Part shown: piece after piece, positions 10,831 to 21,900 of the stretch
Layout: each line of letters opens with the position of its first letter
How positions within the stretch are numbered: the first letter of the stretch is position 1
Assembly: GCA_947561585.1 (NCBI GenBank)
Contig: CANNZV010002513.1
Span: 31,428 to 95,427, forward strand
Reading direction: 5' to 3'
Length of the DNA: 64,000 bases
Origin: Caprella mutica
Lineage: Eukaryota; Arthropoda; Malacostraca; Amphipoda; Caprellidae
Notes under the pieces: model-generated
Databases searched by the model: none
Told to the model about the DNA's origin: nothing
Seen by the model: the letters and a program-made list of their open reading frames with translations, nothing else
Made by a program: the position numbers and the translations under genes

Positions 10831-11452
10831 GGTAAAACCTCGTATTAGACCAGCCTCCTAGTAGACAAACCTCCTATTAGACCAAGAAAATTTTGAAACT
10901 GTACTGGAAAAAAGCTCGTTCTAGACAAAACACGATTTTTGTCACCTGACAGTTATTTTAGTGTAAATATTACAAGGAGTAATAATTGCAATACTGTTTT
11001 AAAGATAATTCTCTAATTTGTATGATGTATCATATTTATTTATGCTGTTTTTAGGATAAAACATAGGGCAGAATCGACTTCAAATTTAATGGTAGAGTCT
11101 GTGCTAAAAAAAATTGATGTGAAAAGATATAGAAAACTAGATACAGTGAAGACTATTGTAATTTCATAAAATGATAATTTAATTGAAAAAAAAAATTTTT
11201 ATTCATATTAATTGAAACAAAAAAAATTAATACTGTTTCTCAATGTGCTTCCCTTCAAAATTGGTATGTTAGTCACCATTAATTTGGCATTAAAGTTATC
11301 ATAAACAAATAGAGCTATCGAAATGTTAAAATCTCCGCTTCACTTTAAGAGAAAACTATATGGTCTAGTAGAAAACAGCTGAAGGTAGTTTCTTACTAGA
11401 CCAAACTAACTTGGAACGTAACTCAACTCTGGTCTACTACGAGGTTTTGCTG
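10831..11452. mobile_element. pogo-like MITE (AAAACCTCGTA termini)
   Basis: GGTAAAACCTCGTATTAGAC at the left and its counterpart GTCTACTACGAGGTTTTGCTG at the right form inverted termini. Next to both ends are partial repeats of CTAGTAGAC / CTATTAGACC. The right end is followed by TA; the left TA is blurred by a mutation. A 620-bp length, non-coding interior and AAAACCTCG termini fit a non-autonomous pogo/Tigger-type element. Confidence 0.65.
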
Positions 11453-12110
11453 TACAACAAACTAGCGATTGCAAAAAATGTATTCCCTGATAACAATGCA
11501 CTATCGATCCAACGTCAGTAAACGTTGGCAAAGTAAAGGCACGATAGGGCATTGGCACGCAAATGCTATTAACACTGGCCCAATGCAATGAAAACGACAC
11601 TGGGCCAACGGTTGTCAAACAGCACTGGCCCAATGAAGGAAAACATTGGTTAACCCATCCAGTGATTTTTTGATGTACCAGTATATATATTATACTGGTC
11701 TACTGGTTCTATTTGGCAGTAATCGCCAACAAATCAGAGAGATTAGGTGCAAAAGATCTCTCCTACCTTTCACTAATCACACCATGGCTTACTCAATTAT
11801 ACGGCCTGATTTTCTGCCTTTTCGTCAAAAAAAATAGAAGGTCAATATTTTCAATTGTAATAAAATTTACATTTTGCTATCAAATAATGCTTTTTTCATT
11901 GATTCAAGTAATGCATAGTTTCCTGATAGGTTAAAAATAATTTGAAATATGTTTATATTATATTTATGTATATGTTTAAGATATACATGCTTTATTAACC
12001 ATCAAATAAAACCCCAAACAATATGAAGCCGATTCAAAAGAAAATATGACAAATCGGCTACCTAATTGAATATAAAATTATTCAAGTTTAGAATAGAAAA
12101 AACCTATATC
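11453..12110. repeat. Repeat-derived intergenic stretch incl. second copy of the 1632-1712 repeat
   Basis: It begins with the ACAACAAACTAGCG motif of a dispersed family. It continues with several CACTGGCCCAATG / TGGGCCAACG boxes (11570-11650), an AT-rich hairpin (CCAGTATATA... near 11680) and, at 11778-11852, the second copy of the repeat seen at 1632-1712. No gene is seen. Confidence 0.5.
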
Positions 12111-12640
12111 TGCATTGCATGACATACGAGTTACTGTTATATTGCAATACCATGCAAGTTGACATCCGAGTTTCTCTGGCGAGTGGATAACTCGCCCATG
12201 AGTGGCGAGTAAAAACAAATTTTTTGTAGTAACTCGTATGCGAGTTACTAACCTCCTGCACATGACAGTTACTCGACTGATGCGGTCACACTGTGCGAGT
12301 AGCTGCACTACAGTAACTCGCTATGCCAACTTGCACGTTTACTCGCACCGTGTAACAGGGCCTTCATTAAGTAGTGATGATGACTGAAGCCAACTAGACA
12401 GAGAGTGGCAACCATCTGTTTCAATAGTAAGAAATATTTACTCGCTGCTAGTTTACTAGCAACTAAGATGACAACGGGTGATTTTAAAACTGACTCGTTA
12501 GAAAAGTTAACCATGTTCACTTTTTCTCTCATCTTTTTTTACAAGATACTAGTTCATTGGCCAACAGGATGACACGGGGCGAGTTTACTAGCAACTAGCA
12601 GCTTACAGTTTGTAAACTAGCAAGCTCACAGTTTTTAATT
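12110..12640. repeat. Hairpin-rich dispersed repeat (GCGAGT/ACTCGC family)
   Basis: Many GAGTTACT, ACTCGC and GGCGAGT boxes occur in both orientations. They include CACCGTGTAACAGGGCC at 12347 and GCGAGTTTACTAGCAACTAGC at 12579. Related sequence occurs at 4545-4690. The reading frames here consist of these boxes and have no protein-family features. Confidence 0.5.
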
Positions 12641-12790
12641 TCCGAGTATTTTTTAAATTTTACAAATTGGTCTTTGTGTACCCAGACTTATTTCAAAACA
12701 TCTATTAATACTAGCATCAAAATTAGTAAAGTTTCTTCTTAGAAATGTGAAATTAATAAATTGTGAAAAATTATTTACAATACACTTTTT

Positions 12791-12813
12791 TTTATTGTAA
12801 ATAAAAATTTTAT
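12791..12813 (-). promoter_or_regulatory. Poly(A) signals of the regucalcin-like gene
   Basis: Two AATAAA signals on the minus strand (TTTATT on the plus strand at 12808-12813 and 12791-12796) lie 35-57 bases past the stop codon of the gene at 12848. They are well placed to end its transcript. Confidence 0.6.
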
Positions 12814-12847
12814 TCTTGGAAAAGAAATTTAATTTTTTCTTCCAAAC

Positions 12848-14954
12848 TCATTTAATTTTTGAAATGATGTCACTACTGATAACTGCGTCCACAGAAGGAA
12901 GGCCCTTCACTCCCAGGCCTTTAACTTCCAACATAGCTCCTGAAGCAGGAGTTTCTTTCAGTTCTTCATCAGAGAGACCTGGTGTTCCTGAAGTTACGTA
13001 CATCGTCGAGTAGTCAGAACCACCAAAACAAATTGAAGTGGGACTTCTCACTGGAGTTTTTAGAGTACGAATAATTTTCTTGGTTGCAGGATCGATGCAC
13101 AGAATCTGTAATCAGTTATTATATTAGTTTTACATAATTAAGATAGTGGTTCAGATTTAATCTTATAAGAAATACCTTATGGCCATAGTAGTTGGCTACC
13201 CAGATATTTCCTGTTGAGTCAATGGCCATTCCATCAGGGAACTCGTTCGGTAAATCGGCTTTTTTGTAGTCCAATAAGGTACCACGGCTACCTATAAACG
13301 AACTCATTCAATTATTAATTAGAAATTATTTCACTTCCTAATAAACGCTTTAAACTTACTTATGGCACCCGTATCGTCATCGAAGTCATACTGGTATATT
13401 TTGAATTCAAGACTATCGATGAAGTACATCTTCTTCCTGTCTGATCTCCATCCCAATCCGTTTGATAAGGTTATCTTAGTGAAAAAGATAATAATCATAA
13501 TAAGTTTACTAATTTACAACAGATCGGGGCTCAAAGCACGCCACCTCCCTTCTCTTTCATTCACCACAGACAGCTTCAGAGCCCCTGGGGGCTGTGTCTC
13601 AATAACATCTATCAACAATAACTATAGAATTTCAAAAGTACAGTCCAGGGAAAAAGGTGTAAATTCATTAAGGAATTAATACAATTAGTTATAAAAATAA
13701 AATATCTTTTTATCGACTAAATGAAAAAAATGCGATGATCCAACGAGTCTAAATAACTGAATTCTACTTCTCTCATAATAATAGTCTCATTCAAATTAAT
13801 ATCGTATTTACCAATTTGTATCATAATAAATATCAATACTTCAGCGACTATATATAGTCAAGATCATATTATATCTATTTTATATATTTCGCCATCCTGA
13901 TTTTCCATTCTGTGAATCTACATAGTTAAAGGTAGACAGATCATTGTTAACTAATAATAAGAAATTCATCTAAATCTATAGAATTAAGAGATCTTGCTGA
14001 ATCAAAATTAATAGAAACAAGTTGAAAGAAAAATTCAGATTAACCAAGTGTAATTATCTTTTTCATAGATACATCATTCTTAACAAACCTTCTCAAGACA
14101 AGTGATCGGCTTCAAATCCTCTGTGAATCTGTATAGTGATCCTTGGTATTTCTCATTCGTACCTGGAGTTAATGCCGAACCCATCGTACCTTCCAGGAAG
14201 AAGTTTTGATAAATTTAACTTTCTGGTAAACTGAATCAATATGGAAGATTCTACAGTTAATTCACTAACCAGCCCAAATTCTTCCACGTGAATCGCACTT
14301 GGCATCGTTGAATCTAGTAAATTTGTTCTCATCAATTTGGGCAAGACATGTTGCTTCGGTTCTGGAGACGTCGGGGGCATTTGGTCCCCACCTAACGGCA
14401 CTCAGGTTCTTGCCGTGTCCAATCAGAAGAATGTCAGGATGACCTTTTACAGGTAGCACGAATGAAACTGTTTTTCCAGTTGATCCCTTCTCTGTAAAAC
14501 AGAAAACAAACGAGTTTAATACGAGCAGTTGCTCTCATCTACATGAAGGAATTCGAGAAATTTGAATTAGATTCTATTATACTTTAAATATATTTCCCAA
14601 ACTACCAGTTTCTTTAGTAACTAAATGGTACTTAAGCATACTCAATCAAATGTAGTATGTATTTCTTTTTAATACGATTTGTAATGTAAATTATTTACTA
14701 CAAATGAGACAGTATTTTGAAAGGTAGCCAAGATACATCAATGGGACCGATAATAAATATGTGTATGAAAAATATTAATTCTCTATACCTACGAACAGCT
14801 CCTGTTTTCTGCCAGTGTTTGGAAAATAGCGCAATAGTTTTCCGCTTTCGATGTCCACGTAGACAATAGCTTCGTAAGAAGGTTGCCAGTGCGGACCTTC
14901 ACTGATTATAGCAGCAGGTAGGATGGTTTTGAAAGTGACGTTGTCAGCACTCAT
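12848..14954 (-). CDS. Regucalcin / SMP-30-like gluconolactonase, six exons
   Basis: Six exons splice in frame with GT..AG borders: 14789-14954, 14270-14491, 14089-14189, 13360-13474, 13176-13291 and 12848-13105, totalling 978 bases (325 residues). The start is the ATG at 14954 (MSADNVTFKTILPAA). The SMP-30 six-bladed beta-propeller is recognisable: SEGPHWQ near residue 19 holds the metal-binding Glu, GRIWAGTM follows, LSNGLGW holds the metal-binding Asn, FPDGMAID the catalytic/metal Asp, and ICFGGSDYSTMYVTSG is the final blade. There is no signal peptide, so it is probably cytosolic. In this family the enzyme hydrolyses sugar lactones with a bound divalent metal; insect members are also annotated as regucalcin or luciferin-regenerating-enzyme homologues. 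The exact substrate cannot be told from sequence. It looks intact, with key residues present. The length is slightly above the ~300 typical of regucalcin, owing to the two ends. Confidence 0.93.
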
Positions 14955-16735
14955 AGTGAGTATATGTTATAACGTTATAGGTAATAATTTCTGAAAAAAA
15001 ATTATCACTCAATTATTACAAAAGCATTACGAAGAAGATATTTAGAGTATAAATATATTATATTATTACTTAACGAATTTTATGCGATCAGTTCATTCTA
15101 ATTTCTTGAATTTAAGTAAATTGTAATCAGTTAATGATAGAAAAATCCATATGCATGCATTAAATGCGAAGTCTTACATCACATCAAAAACTTATCAAAG
15201 AAATATTATACATATTAATGTAGTGAATTGAAATGGACGGAAGCAAATGAATAATTAAAATGCAATGGTCATCAACAAATGTATATCAGTTATCAGCCAA
15301 GTATTAGAGTTCATTTGATTGAAAATTAATTTTCCACGTATTGGGCTATATGTATATCTTCCACTGAGGAGAAACTCAAATAGATATTTCAGAAATCTGA
15401 CAAGAAGTGAAAATCAACCGGAACAATTCACTATTCTTCACAATGATCTTCATACACCCCTACAAACAGAAACAAAAAATAACTCCTCATTGTTAATTAG
15501 GTCGAAAATTTAATGAAAAAAGCCCTTTGGTGAATATAATTGTATGGCCAGTATCAAATTAATGATAAAAACGATTTGATCACTTAGTCGCACATTCAGT
15601 TACTCGAAGGCGACGAAGAGGAACAGTGCCTTTGGTTCAGTTAATTGTTTTCAACTTCCTTCAACTTCCCATCTCAAATATCTGGAGACCTTGTAAGCTA
15701 CTCTCTTTTTTAAGGAAAGAGCAAAATTTCTATACGTGAGTCTTGTTCTGTACAGAGTGTTATCCAAGCTTTGACAACAGGTTTACAAGTTTACAGCTAA
15801 ATATATTATTGAATATTTTAAAGAATTTTAGCTTTGATTGTATAATTTGATTTATTAAATACATATTGTCAAAAGTGATAACGAAACAATAAATGAGTAA
15901 TCTAGCCTAGGTACAAAGTAGCTCTTGCTTTTATTATCATCCATTGTCCCTCATCACTATCAGTGAATAAGATAAGCCGCAGTTAGATTATATTCCTAGT
16001 CTTTGTCATTACTTCATTACAAAGAAATATTTCATTGTTTATAAGAAAATGCGTATTCGAACCTCTTACTATCTTTTCTAATGTATATAACTTACATGCT
16101 GAATACTTAGTATAATAAATACTTTCAATTAATTGAATATTTTTAATTTGGTAGAGGTCACATGCGTGCATCTTATTATCACAACGTCTTTCGACACTTT
16201 CCTTGGCTGTACTGCATGTGAATTAGTCAAAAAGACCCTTCTGTGACGTTATCTGTTATTCCTTATAACGTTTCACTATATGGGTTACGCGTGATAGAAT
16301 CCTACTCTGTTTACTATTTTCAGATTCCTTTTTCTCAATATATCTCTTTCTACTAAATACTCATCGTACCATGCCCTAGAACCACCTTGCCAATATGGTT
16401 CCGACCTCAGGCCTCTGGTCCAAGCTTAACTGTATTTAGGGTAATAAATTAATGTAATTAACACTTTAAAGAGAATATATTCATTAGTCAAGCAATGGTT
16501 ATTACACAGTGTATCTTCACTAGAACGCTCACAAGTTAATGTCTCAATAACTAAGACTGGAGATAAGGTGTGTATCTCGTGCGAGCAGATCGGTAACTAA
16601 TTTGAGTGAAAGCCCATTTACACTATGCTTCATGCGGCGCCGCATCCCCATTACAGCTCTAAATGGTCACCCACACGCTGCAAAAGCTGTGCCCACTTCG
16701 ATCAAGACATGTTATAGTACTCCCTCACCTCCCAC
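14955..16735. other. Upstream flank of the regucalcin-like gene
   Basis: AT-rich sequence with no supported gene. It should contain the promoter and any 5' untranslated exon of the minus-strand regucalcin-like gene, but I cannot point to a specific core promoter. The weak frames at 15319-15513 and 15983-16171 have no family features. Confidence 0.4.
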
Positions 16736-16766
16736 CCCCCATCACCATCTCCAACATTCTCCTCCC

Positions 16767-17400
16767 TCATACAGAACATTCCTGACATATAGTAGTGTGA
16801 TCAGACATATCGTACCTCTCTTTCTTCTCATCAATAACCAAACTTTCAAACTTACCATACATACACTCATTCACAAGATAGAAATCAATTACACTCTTCA
16901 CCTCCCCTTGAACTCTTGTGTACCGTCCCTCACATCCCTCATCCGCGTTCAACATGACCAACATCCACCTCTCCATAAAATCCAGCATCATATCACCGTT
17001 CCTGTTTATTTCCTGGTCTCCGAGGTATCCCACATGTCCATTGAAGTCACCCATCACCAAACACGCCTCACCTTCTGGAGTTCCACTCATAATCTCATTT
17101 AATTTCTCATATATATTTATGTTTCTATTGACATCTCTTGTGTCCAAATACACCAATACTAAGACGAAATTGAAATCCCCAATCTCCACTTTTGCTACTA
17201 GTACAGCTCTGCAATCGCAATCTCTCTCCTCAATCTCAACACTCTCCAGATCGTTAGTTAATAACATAAGACCTCCTCCTTTTTTATCTTCCATATCTCT
17301 CATCTTCTGTATTAGCATAATTTCACTTCCCCATTCTACTCTCCTGTATTTTTCATGCGTCTCCACTAAACCTATTACTCTCACTTCATTACTCTGTCTA
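16767..17400 (-). pseudogene. LINE ORF2 endonuclease domain, lacks reverse transcriptase
   Basis: About 205 residues match the apurinic/apyrimidinic-type endonuclease of LINEs. GLVETHEKYRRVEW is the metal-binding Glu region, GGGLMLL follows, VMGDFNGHVG holds the catalytic Asp/Asn, VIDFYLVN follows, and SDHTTI is the final Ser-Asp-His. The domain appears whole, but the frame ends 7 residues later without any polymerase sequence. It follows ORF1 directly on the same strand. It is not functional as a retrotransposon protein. Confidence 0.8.
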
Positions 17401-17418
17401 TCTTTTATCTTCTTCTCT

Positions 17419-18378
17419 TTACCTTACAGTCAAATCAGGCACTATCATCACCCTCCTAAAATCTTCTCCAGCATTTCTCAGCCTCTTTGCCCTACCAATT
17501 ACTGCCCATTTCTGCCCTGAAGTCCTCATCTTTACCAAAGTTGGTGGAGGCTTTACCTGGTCATTTCCCTCTCTATCACTGGAGGTTTTCTCTTTACCCA
17601 GTCTAACCACCTCTTCCACCACAATATCCATCAGTCCAAGTTGATCCCTAACTAGTCCCTCAAGGATTTCCTTATCGCTTCTCTCCCTAGACTTCTTCAA
17701 TCCATGAATAACAATATTACATTCTTTCTTTCTCTTCTCCTCTTCCTCTTTTACCCCAACCATCACCTCTCTTCTGATATCACTCACCATTACCCCTTGA
17801 TTACTTTCATTTATCAGGCTAGGAGTCGGTTGTAAGACATGTATCATCTCCCCATTATTATTCTTATCGGAAACCATACTCATTATCTCCTCTCTTATCT
17901 CCTTCTTGATATCTTCCTTCATTTCACTCATCCGATCAAACAAGTCATTAAGTTTCCCAATTGTCTCCCTATTTTCTCTCTTTAGATCCTCATTTTCAGT
18001 CTTAAGTCTCTTTATTTTCTCACCAGCTCCCTTCACTACACCTCCACATCCTGCACAAACCCACACTGGGGATCCCTTAGTGCAAAATATTCATAGTCTT
18101 TCTTTCTTAGGCCACCACACTCACTATGGTACCACACTTCACATACCTCACAAAGAATTCCACTCTGATCATCCCGAACGTCAGACCTACCTACCACACT
18201 TATCTTCAGACTCTGCCGCATTCAAAGCACTCTCAACCGACTCAACACAGTAAGTACCGCCCAGAGGCAAGGCCTGCATTCCGGGGTCAGAGGTTCCCCC
18301 CTTTGATCGGAGCTTGGAGGAGGGAGGCGGCGATCTAAGTAAATCACCGACAGGCGCCATACCACTATTTCTCTTCAC
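17419..18378 (-). pseudogene. LINE ORF1: PHD-like finger plus coiled coil, frameshifted
   Basis: The reading starts near 18378 (MKRNSGMAPVGDLLRSPPPS). It changes frame near 18200 into LCEVCEVWYHSECGGL, a Cys/His cluster of the PHD type (C-x2-C ... W-Y-H-x2-C). It changes frame again near 18060, where WVCAGCGG supplies the last Cys pair. A predicted coiled coil follows (KIKRLKTENEDLKRENRE), then a basic segment with CNIVIHGLKK typical of LINE ORF1 RNA-binding regions, ending ...VMIVPDLTVR. PHD-bearing ORF1 proteins are known from several arthropod LINE clades. Two frameshifts make this copy non-functional. Confidence 0.75.
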
Positions 18379-18965
18379 TGGTATTCAAGATCACAATTTT
18401 AAAACTAGAACATAAACATACGAGAGCGACGCACATCCACACAGCACGACATAGAAGCTGAAGCGTTTTCTCTTCACTTGAGCTAAAATCTAGGAAGAAA
18501 GTTAACTCAGTTTGTATGTATACAAGATGGCGCCCCTGATTGTGGCGCCATCTACCGTTAGCATTTGTTACTAAATTAATTATATATTAAATGATATATC
18601 TCCATTATTAGATTTTATTGAACATTGCAATGTCACACGATATACTTTATTCTTACTAAGCAATCGTTTGACATTAAAATTGTTAAAACAAAAAATGACT
18701 GTACTGCCCAGTTTTTCTTTAATGCTTCTCCTGCCAACCATCAGAAATTGTGTCTAATTATGAAACCCGGAATGTAAACAAACTTTATTCTTGTTTACAT
18801 TTATTGTTTCGAACTTTTATTATACACTTGAATGTGACTCGATAGTCTACAGATAAATTGTCATTTGATTTTGACTAAATAGGAATTTCATAATAACAAT
18901 TTAAAATTGTACTGTAAAGTTAATATCTTCTAAAGGATTGAAATTTCCTTTCACTCAAATTTACA

Positions 18966-21900
18966 ATGAGTATTCAAATTCAACGACGTCGATATGATTG
19001 CTCTGCGTTGCCAAAAGGATGGAAGAGAGAAGAAGTATTCAGAAAAAATTGTCCAATAAATCCTGGAAAATTGGATGTATTTTATTTCAGGTTAGTGTGA
19101 ATTTCTTTAATTGTGTTTTTTATGGAAAACTTTGGCCCTTTGGGTTAGCCGTTAAACCCCCAGTCTCCGCCAGACTATTTCATCCAGTCTGCAAAAGATG
19201 CATGAAGTTGTAAAGTTCATCCCGATCATCCGGTGACTGTTGAGGCCTTAAAATTAGTCTCCTGAATTATCCGGCGACAATTTCCTAATTAGGTAATTCT
19301 GTAGTTCTATTTGAGAATAGGTTTCTACGTTCTCACCCAGTCGATACGTATCTAAAAGCTGAGCGGCGCACACCAGTACGGCGCACCAGATTACGGCGCA
19401 CCACTGTACATTCTATTAGATAGGTAATTTGAATACAGATTAATGACAAATGGAGTGAATTTGATAGGTAATTGTCGTATCAAATTTATGTCTGACACCT
19501 GACGCCGACGGTACCTGAATCCAATGTTTATACTACACAGTTTAATTATTTGATTGAGATGTTTAATTTGGAATCCAAGTAAAATAGTATGTCTCATAAA
19601 CTTACCATTTGTCTCTCCAGCTCTCTCCAGCTCTCTCCAAAATTTAACAAATTCTCTCCAAAATGATCAAATTATCATTAATTCTCTCCAAAATAACAAT
19701 GTAGCATAGGAGAAAAACAGATAAAACTCGCCATTTGCAATTGAAGGGCTCAAAATAACTGTCACAAACTCGCCATTAAAATGGCAAGTTTGGACATGCT
19801 TTATTACTTGGTTTGGAATAGAATATAAAATTCATCATAGAAAACTGTAATTGTAATTTTATGGGGTAACTATTGTAAACTTTCAGTCTGAGATGTAAAT
19901 AAAAACTTATCAGTTAGCCGTTAGGCCAGATGATAAAGCAAGTCCAAACTCGCCATTATAATGGCGAGTTTGTGACAGTTATTTTGAGCCCTTCAATTGT
20001 AAATGGTGAGAAATATCTAATTTTCTCCTATGCTACAATGTTATTTTGGAGCGAATTTATGATAATTTGAACATTTTAGAGAGAAATTTGGTGAATTTTG
20101 GAGAGACAAATGGAGAGTTTATGAGACATACTATTTTACTTGGCCGTTAGGTAGATGTATCGGGGGGCGTGCCGCCCCCCGAATCCCCCTGCCAGGTCAT
20201 TAAACAATCATGAAGTGTGCAGAACAACAAACTAGCGGATACAACAAACTACATAACAGTTTTTCATATTGATGTCATTAATAGAAAGTACAGTGGTGGG
20301 CCGTATTGTAGTGCGCCGTAATGTGGTGCGCCGCTCAACTTTTAGATACTTATGACCCAGTCTGCAGAATGTGTCTCTTCTCCCGCAGAGATTTTAATTT
20401 GAGAGACAGTTACTCTCGGACTCTCAGTAGCAGATTCAGAATCTCCCGCAGCTAAATTAATGGTAACATAGGAACAGAGATGGGTGGGAAAGTACTTCCC
20501 AAGTACCAAGTAAAAGTACTAAGTAACAAGTAAGTACTTCAAGTACTACTTGAAGTACTTTCTAAAAAGTACTTTGAATAATTACTTAGAAGTACTTTTT
20601 ACAAGTACTTGTTACTTTCCAAGTAAAAAGTACTTTGCAAAGTACATTTTTTTCCTTTCAGTCAAGAGATTTTAAAAGATTAGTTCTAAAATCTCTACAA
20701 AATTAATTCTTTTTCTCATCAAAACTGTATTTACAGCAACTTGATAAAAACTAGAGTTTGAAGAGGTCCAACATGTTAGAAAATTGTTTGTCAAGCAGTA
20801 AAATTAAAAACTTTGTCAAACAGTAGAATCGAAAACTAAGACTGTAAGACAATGTATACTTTTATGTGACGGTGAATATTTATATATTCTGACATACAAT
20901 CATGTATAAAGACTATGAGTTATATTGACCAATTTAAGTACATTAAATATAATTATTTTGTGATACCTAGATATCACAACCAATATTTACCAAACACATT
21001 GACGAATTATGAGCGTGTGGACGTGTACAGTGAGTCACTGTGATGATGTACTATCAGAGTAAAGAGTCACTGTGATGATGTACTATCAGAGAAAAGAGTC
21101 ACTGTGATGATGTACTATCTGAGAAAAGAGCCACTGTGATGATGTAATATCAGAGAAAAGTCATTGTGATGATGTACTATCAGAGAAAAGAGTCACTGTG
21201 ATGATGTACTATCAGAGAAAAGAATCACTGTGATGATGTTCTATCAGATAAAAGTCACTATGATGATGTACTATCAGAGAAAAGAGTCACTGTGATGATG
21301 TACTATCAGAGAAAAGTCACTGTGATGATGTTCTATCAGAGAAAAGTCACTGTGATGATGTTCTATCAGAGAAAAGAGTCACTGTGATGATGTACTGTCA
21401 GAGAAAAGAGTCACTGTGATGATGTACTGTCAGAGAAAAGAGTCACTGTGATGATGTACTGTCAGAGAAAAGAGTCACTGTGATGATGTACTGTCAGAGA
21501 AAAGAGTCACTGTGATGATGTACTAGCAGAGAAAAGAATCACTGTGATGATGTACTATCAGAGAAAAGAGTCACTGTGATGATGTACTATCAGAGAAAAG
21601 AGTCACTGTGATGATGTACTATCAGAGAAAAGTCACTGTGATGATGTACTATCAGAGAAAAGTCACTGTGATGATGTACTATCAGAGAAAAGTCACTGTG
21701 ATGATGTTCTATCAGAGAAAAGTCACTGTGATGATGTTCTACTAGAGAAAACAGTCACTGTGATGATGAACTATCTGAGAAAAGAGTCACTGTGATGATG
21801 TACTACCAGAGAAAAGAGTCACTGTTATGATATACTATCAGAGAAAATGTCACTGTGATAATGAACTATCAGAGAAAAGTCACTGTGATAATGTTCTATC

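Larger units (their letters stand above)
16740..18378 (-). mobile_element. Broken non-LTR retrotransposon (LINE), 5' portion only
   Basis: The minus-strand sequence holds, in order, an ORF1 with a PHD-like zinc finger and coiled coil, then the start of an ORF2 with an apurinic-type endonuclease domain. The reverse transcriptase is absent: after the endonuclease the sequence diverges at about 16740. Its GC content and purine bias differ clearly from the AT-rich surroundings. LINE copies are usually truncated at the 5' end, so a copy that keeps the 5' end and lacks the 3' part implies a later deletion or rearrangement. It lies just upstream of, and opposite to, the MBD2/3 start. Confidence 0.8.

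Noticed and set aside
13362..13679. 105-codon plus-strand frame over the regucalcin-like gene
   Set aside because: It is antisense to exon 4 and its intron. The minus-strand exons form a complete in-frame gene.
16602..17520. Plus-strand frames of 166 and 200 codons opposite the LINE
   Set aside because: They are shadows of the LINE endonuclease and ORF1 on the minus strand, and are Ser/Pro/Thr-rich from the complement of its purine-rich sequence.
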